A DNA stretch of 9,722 bases from JBFXAF01 sp050178915. Lineage in GTDB: Bacteria; Pseudomonadota; Alphaproteobacteria; Rhizobiales; Rhizobiaceae. Under the pieces are notes generated by a model. It saw nothing but the letters and a program-made list of their open reading frames with translations. It did no database searches and was not told the DNA's origin. Within the stretch, counting starts at the first letter, position 1. Every line of letters begins with the position of its first letter. This document shows, piece by piece, positions 6,556 through 9,722 of the stretch. Location of the stretch: contig JBFXFO010000151.1 of the NCBI GenBank assembly GCA_050178915.1, forward strand, positions 1-9,722. Reading direction: 5' to 3'. The position numbers and the translations under genes are program-made.

Positions 6556-7506
6556 ATGGCCATCCGCCCTTCCGAACGGATCGTGCACAAGGCCGCGTGG
6601 CTCTACTATTCGCACGGGCTGCGGCAGGATGAAGTCGCGCAGAAGCTCGGCATCTCGCGCGCCTCCGTCGCCACCTATCTGAAGCGGGCGCGCGAAACCG
6701 GCATCGTCAACATCTCGACCTCGACGCAGCTCTTCGGCGACGATTTCCGCGCCCGCCAGCTGGAGGATCTCCTCGGACTCGAATCGGTCTGGATCGTGCC
6801 GTCCGAGGATGCCGGCGTGGAAACGCCTGCCGTCGCGGCGGGGGTGTTCCTCGAGATGGTCGGCAAGGAAGATCATATCGGCGTCGCCTGGGGCAAGACC
6901 GTCTACGAGATCGCCGACGTCATGTCGTTCGCCGACCTGCAGGGCGTCACCGTGGTGCAGCTGTGCGGCAATCTCGGCGCGCCCTATTCCTATCGTCCCG
7001 ACCATTGCACGATGGAGATCGCGCGACGGCTCAACGCGCGCGGCATGAACCTCTACGCCCCGCTGGTGCTGTCGAGCGAGCGGCTGGCGGCCGAGCTGCG
7101 CCGCGAGCCGGTCGTCGCCGAACAGCTCGCCGGCATCGCCGACTGCACGCTGGCGCTGTTCTCCGTCGGCGGCGTCGACGACGAAAGCCACATCGTCGAA
7201 TGCGGGGCGCTGTCGCGCGGCGAGATGCGCGAACTGCGCTCTGCCGGTGCGGCCGGGGTCATCGCCGGGCAGTTGATCGACAGGCAGGGCGCGGCGCTCG
7301 ACTGCACCTACAACCGGCGGCTCATCTCGGCCGATCTCGCCTCCATCCGCGCCATCCCGAAGCGGTTGGTCGTGGTGCAGCAGGACAACAAACTCGGGCC
7401 GCTGATGGCAGCGCTTGCCGGCGGGCTGGCAACACATCTCGTGGTGCCGCGCTCGCTGGCGGACAAGGTTCTGGCCGAAAAGGGCGGCGGCACCGAAGCG
7501 GCTTGA
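6556..7506 (+). CDS. SorC/DeoR-family transcriptional regulator with sugar-binding domain
   Basis: This 316-residue DNA-binding protein has an N-terminal helix-turn-helix (about residues 22-46; RQDEVAQKLGISRASVATYL) and a long C-terminal effector domain of the SorC sugar-binding type. Visible effector motifs are HIGVAWGKTVYEIA (107-120), VQLCGNLG (134-141), LFSVGGVDD (201-209), AAGVIAGQLIDRQG (232-245) and PKRLVVVQQDNKLGPLMAAL (268-287). Family members bind phosphorylated sugars, often oligomerise as tetramers, and control neighbouring catabolic genes, acting as repressors or activators. It follows the cupin by 7 bp with only a weak GAGCGAG ribosome binding site, so translation is probably coupled. 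It is the natural candidate to bind the palindromes at 6098-6155 and so regulate its own operon and the divergent one. The effector is unknown; a pentulose or deoxyketose phosphate would fit the aldolase downstream. Confidence 0.93.
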   Translation: MAIRPSERIVHKAAWLYYSHGLRQDEVAQKLGISRASVATYLKRARETGIVNISTSTQLFGDDFRARQLEDLLGLESVWIVPSEDAGVETPAVAAGVFLEMVGKEDHIGVAWGKTVYEIADVMSFADLQGVTVVQLCGNLGAPYSYRPDHCTMEIARRLNARGMNLYAPLVLSSERLAAELRREPVVAEQLAGIADCTLALFSVGGVDDESHIVECGALSRGEMRELRSAGAAGVIAGQLIDRQGAALDCTYNRRLISADLASIRAIPKRLVVVQQDNKLGPLMAALAGGLATHLVVPRSLADKVLAEKGGGTEAA

Positions 7507-7583
7507 CCCGGACGGCACGAAACACAAAACACACGACGGATACCCCTGCCCTCACCCGGGCAGTGCGACGACAGAGGATTGCG
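7507..7583 (+). other. 77-bp gap between regulator and aldolase genes with G-poor tract and small hairpin
   Basis: A C/A-rich, nearly G-free stretch (about 7518-7534, AACACAAAACACACGA-like) is followed by a 6-bp inverted repeat, CTGCCC (7546-7551) and GGGCAG (7558-7563). No convincing -35/-10 pair is visible, so the aldolase gene is probably read from the upstream promoter. The low-G, C-containing stretch could load Rho or be a plain spacer. Confidence 0.3.
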
Positions 7584-9638
7584 ATGAAGACTCTTTGGGA
7601 CAACGCGAAGGCCGAGGCGCTGGTCGCCGACTATGCGAAGAAGGGCGTCTCGCGCGACCTCGCGCTGCGCGTCTACACGACGCGGCTGCTCGGCGGCGAC
7701 CCGCGCCTCGTCCTGCATGGCGGCGGCAACACCTCCGTGAAGCTCAAGGTCAAGGATCTGCTCGGCGACGAGTGGGACGTGCTGCACGTCAAGGGCAGCG
7801 GCTGGGACATGGGCGTGATCGAGCCGCAGGGCCTGCCGGCGGTGAAGCTGGCGCCGCTGCTGAAGGCACGCGCGCTGGACAAACTGTCCGACGAAGACAT
7901 GGTGGCGCTGCAGCGTGCCAACCTCATTGACCCGTCTTCGCCGAACCCCTCGGTCGAGACGCTGCTGCACGCCTTCCTGCCGCACAAGTTTGTCGACCAC
8001 ACGCATTCGACCGCGGTGCTGGCGATCGTCGACCAGCAGGACAGCGAGCCGCTGTGCCGGGAGGTCTTCGGTCCGAAGATGGCCTTCGTGCCGTACATCA
8101 AGCCGGGCTTCGATCTCGCCAAGGCGGCCGCTGAAATCTTCGACCGGGACACCAGCGTCGAGGGCCTGATCCTCGACAAGCATGGCATCTTCACCATGGG
8201 CGATACGGCCGAGGAAGCCTATGGCCGCATGATCCGGTACGTGACCGCGGCCGAGGACTACATCGCGAAGAACGGCAAGGCCGCTCCCGCCGCGATCAGC
8301 CTGCCGGCCAAGCTGGCCGAGCCGCAGGCGATTGCCGCGACGCTGCGCGGCGCCGTCGCCTTCCCGCGCGGCGAAGGCCGCTTCGACCGCTTCGTCACCG
8401 ACTTCCGCACCTCCGACCGCATCAAGGCGTTCCTTGCGCGCTCTGACCTGCAGCGGCTGGCCGACACCGGCGTCAGCACCCCCGACCTGTCGATCCGCAT
8501 CAAGACCGGGCCAATGGTGCTGCCGGCGCCGGATGCGTCCGATCTCCCCGGCTATTTCAAGCAGGTGAAGGAGCGCGTCGCGGCGTATGTCGGCGACTAC
8601 ACCGCCTACTTCACCAGCAACGACGCGCGCGACGACGTGAAGCGCACGATGCTCGACCCGATGCCGCGACTGGCACTTGTGCCGGGCCTCGGCATGTTCG
8701 GCTTCGGCCGCACCATCAAGGACGCAAAGATCGCCTCCGACGTCGGCGAGATGTGGATCGAGGCGGTGGAGGGCGCGGAGGCCGTCGGCACCTTCCATCC
8801 GCTCACCAAGCCGGAGCTGTTCGAGCTCGAATACTGGTCGCTGGAGCAGGCCAAGCTTGCCGGCATGAAGCCGAAGCCTCTCACCGGCCAGGTGGCGCTG
8901 GTCACCGGTGGCGGCGGCGCCATCGGCGCGGCGACGGCAAAGCTGTTCGCGGCCAACGGCGCGCATGTGGTCGTGCTCGACCTCGACGGCGACAAGGCTT
9001 CCGCCGCGGCCAAGGCCGCCGGCAACGGCTCGATCTCCGTCTCCTGCGACGTCACCGACCCGGCATCGGTGCGGGCTGCCTTCGACGCCGCCGTGACGGC
9101 TTTCGGCGGCGTCGATATTGTCATCTCCAATGCGGGTGCGGCCTGGGAAGGCGGCATCGGCGAGATCGACGACGCGCTGCTGCGCAAGAGCTTCGAGCTC
9201 AACTTCTTCTCGCACCAGACGGTGGCGCAGAATGCCGTGCGGCTGTTCAAGCTGCAGGGCACGGGGGGCGCGCTTCTGTTCAACACCTCCAAGCAGGCGG
9301 TGAACCCGGGCCCGAATTTCGGCGCCTACGGTCTGCCGAAGGCGGCGACGCTGTTTCTGTCGCGCCAGTACGCCCTGGAATACGGCAAGATCGGCGTGCG
9401 CTCAAACGCGGTGAATGCCGACCGCATCCGCTCCGGCCTGCTCACCGATGCGATGGTGGCGAGCCGCTCGGCGGCACGTGGCCTGTCGGAGAAGGATTAC
9501 ATGTCGGGCAACCTTCTCGGCCTCGAAGTCACCGCCGAGCACGTGGCGGAGGCGTTCCTGCATCACGCGCTGGCCGAGCGCACCACCGGCGACGTGACCA
9601 CCGTCGACGGGGGCAACCTCGCGGCGGTGCTGCGCTAG
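7584..9638 (+). CDS. bifunctional class II aldolase / short-chain dehydrogenase (rhamnulose-1-phosphate aldolase-lactaldehyde dehydrogenase type)
   Basis: This 684-residue cytoplasmic fusion enzyme has an N-terminal class II (zinc) aldolase domain (about 1-230). It shows the phosphate-loop-like LHGGGNTSVK (44-53), catalytic E125, and zinc-ligand candidates H139, H141 (DHTHST) and H200 (LDKHG). A linker domain (about 240-425) leads to an NAD-type Rossmann reductase (about 432-684) with TGGGGAIG (441-448), acidic D466 at the end of strand 2 (NAD preference), SNAG (515-518), and an intact S569-Y582-K586 triad. This architecture is that of RhaD/RhaEW-type enzymes, which split L-rhamnulose-1-phosphate into DHAP and L-lactaldehyde and oxidise the aldehyde. 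Related deoxyketose phosphates are plausible substrates. All key residues are present and the length is normal, so both halves should work. AGAGGA lies before the ATG, which is the only methionine near the domain start. It is third in the rightward operon. Confidence 0.92.
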   Translation: MKTLWDNAKAEALVADYAKKGVSRDLALRVYTTRLLGGDPRLVLHGGGNTSVKLKVKDLLGDEWDVLHVKGSGWDMGVIEPQGLPAVKLAPLLKARALDKLSDEDMVALQRANLIDPSSPNPSVETLLHAFLPHKFVDHTHSTAVLAIVDQQDSEPLCREVFGPKMAFVPYIKPGFDLAKAAAEIFDRDTSVEGLILDKHGIFTMGDTAEEAYGRMIRYVTAAEDYIAKNGKAAPAAISLPAKLAEPQAIAATLRGAVAFPRGEGRFDRFVTDFRTSDRIKAFLARSDLQRLADTGVSTPDLSIRIKTGPMVLPAPDASDLPGYFKQVKERVAAYVGDYTAYFTSNDARDDVKRTMLDPMPRLALVPGLGMFGFGRTIKDAKIASDVGEMWIEAVEGAEAVGTFHPLTKPELFELEYWSLEQAKLAGMKPKPLTGQVALVTGGGGAIGAATAKLFAANGAHVVVLDLDGDKASAAAKAAGNGSISVSCDVTDPASVRAAFDAAVTAFGGVDIVISNAGAAWEGGIGEIDDALLRKSFELNFFSHQTVAQNAVRLFKLQGTGGALLFNTSKQAVNPGPNFGAYGLPKAATLFLSRQYALEYGKIGVRSNAVNADRIRSGLLTDAMVASRSAARGLSEKDYMSGNLLGLEVTAEHVAEAFLHHALAERTTGDVTTVDGGNLAAVLR

Positions 9639-9650
9639 GCGCGGCGCCGG

Positions 9651-9683
9651 CCGGGCGTTTGTGGCAGACGCGGAAACGCCCGG
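9651..9683 (+). terminator. hairpin after the aldolase/dehydrogenase gene, possible terminator
   Basis: A perfect 10-bp inverted repeat, CCGGGCGTTT (9651-9660) and AAACGCCCGG (9674-9683) with a 13-base loop, starts 12 bp after the stop codon. The bases that follow (AACAAAATTCC) give no U-run, so intrinsic termination would be inefficient. It may act with Rho, protect the 3' end, or allow some read-through into the next gene outside the window. The remaining bases to 9722 show no clear gene. Confidence 0.5.
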
Positions 9684-9722
9684 AACAAAATTCCTTGCGT
9701 CCGGCCGCCGGGCAGGCATGCT

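Noticed and set aside
6045..6590. Minus-strand frame (181 codons) covering the cupin and the control region
   Set aside because: It runs through both promoters and antisense to the cupin, and its protein sequence has no family features.
6963..7583. Upstream extension of the aldolase frame through the regulator gene
   Set aside because: It is an open frame by composition only. It overlaps the strongly supported regulator in another frame, and the first methionine with a ribosome binding site is at 7584.
7308..9215. Long antisense open frame (635 codons, minus strand) opposite the aldolase/dehydrogenase gene
   Set aside because: It mirrors the codon structure of the real gene, gives a low-complexity Arg/Ala/Gly/His/Asp-rich protein with no motifs, and has no ribosome binding site. 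It is a typical artefact of high-GC coding DNA.
9402..9719. Minus-strand frame at the right end (105 codons)
   Set aside because: It is mostly antisense to the dehydrogenase domain, crosses the terminal hairpin and has no recognisable content.
9708..9722. ATG at 9718 as the start of the next rightward gene
   Set aside because: Only five bases remain in the window and the preceding GGGCAGGC is a weak ribosome binding site. It cannot be supported or excluded.

Overview
The window is about 65% G+C or higher, densely coded, and has long spurious antisense frames. The gene families and their style suggest an alphaproteobacterium, probably of the Rhizobiales (Mesorhizobium or Phyllobacteriaceae-like). 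That placement is inferred from base composition and protein character, not from a marker gene. No RNA genes, insertion sequences, CRISPR arrays or phage genes are visible.

The layout is two divergent gene clusters separated by a 187-bp control region (5993-6179). The left cluster is read leftwards. It encodes a periplasmic BMP/PnrA-type binding protein (4979-5992), a double-domain ATPase (3372-4892), two BPD_transp_2-type permeases (2305-3375 and 1410-2312), and an ATZ/TRZ-type amidohydrolase resembling S-adenosylhomocysteine/methylthioadenosine deaminases (83-1399). The first 63 bases hold the start of a further gene in the same operon. Gene junctions are tight: a 4-bp overlap, an 8-bp overlap, then gaps of 10 and 19 bp. 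The exception is an 86-bp gap after the binding-protein gene, which holds a strong hairpin. The right cluster is read rightwards. It encodes a small cupin (6180-6548), a SorC/DeoR-type sugar-sensing regulator (6556-7506), and a 684-residue fusion of a class II aldolase with a short-chain dehydrogenase (7584-9638). A 10-bp-stem hairpin follows it.

The control region is the most striking non-coding element. Two sigma70-like promoters, each with a perfect TTGACA -35 box, lie on opposite strands of the same 36 bp. Each -35 box sits inside a TTTG-W-CAAA-like palindrome, and a third, degenerate copy lies 20 bp further on. The SorC-type regulator encoded next door is the obvious candidate to bind these sites and control both operons.

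Taken together, the genes look like one substrate-inducible catabolic unit. A nucleoside-like compound would be imported by the BMP/ABC system and deaminated by the amidohydrolase. A phosphorylated (deoxy)ketose derived from it would then be cleaved by the aldolase domain, and the aldehyde oxidised by the dehydrogenase domain. The joint control is supported by the promoter architecture. The substrate and the missing steps (glycosidic-bond cleavage, sugar isomerisation) are inference; the alternative is that the right cluster serves L-rhamnose or a similar deoxysugar independently.
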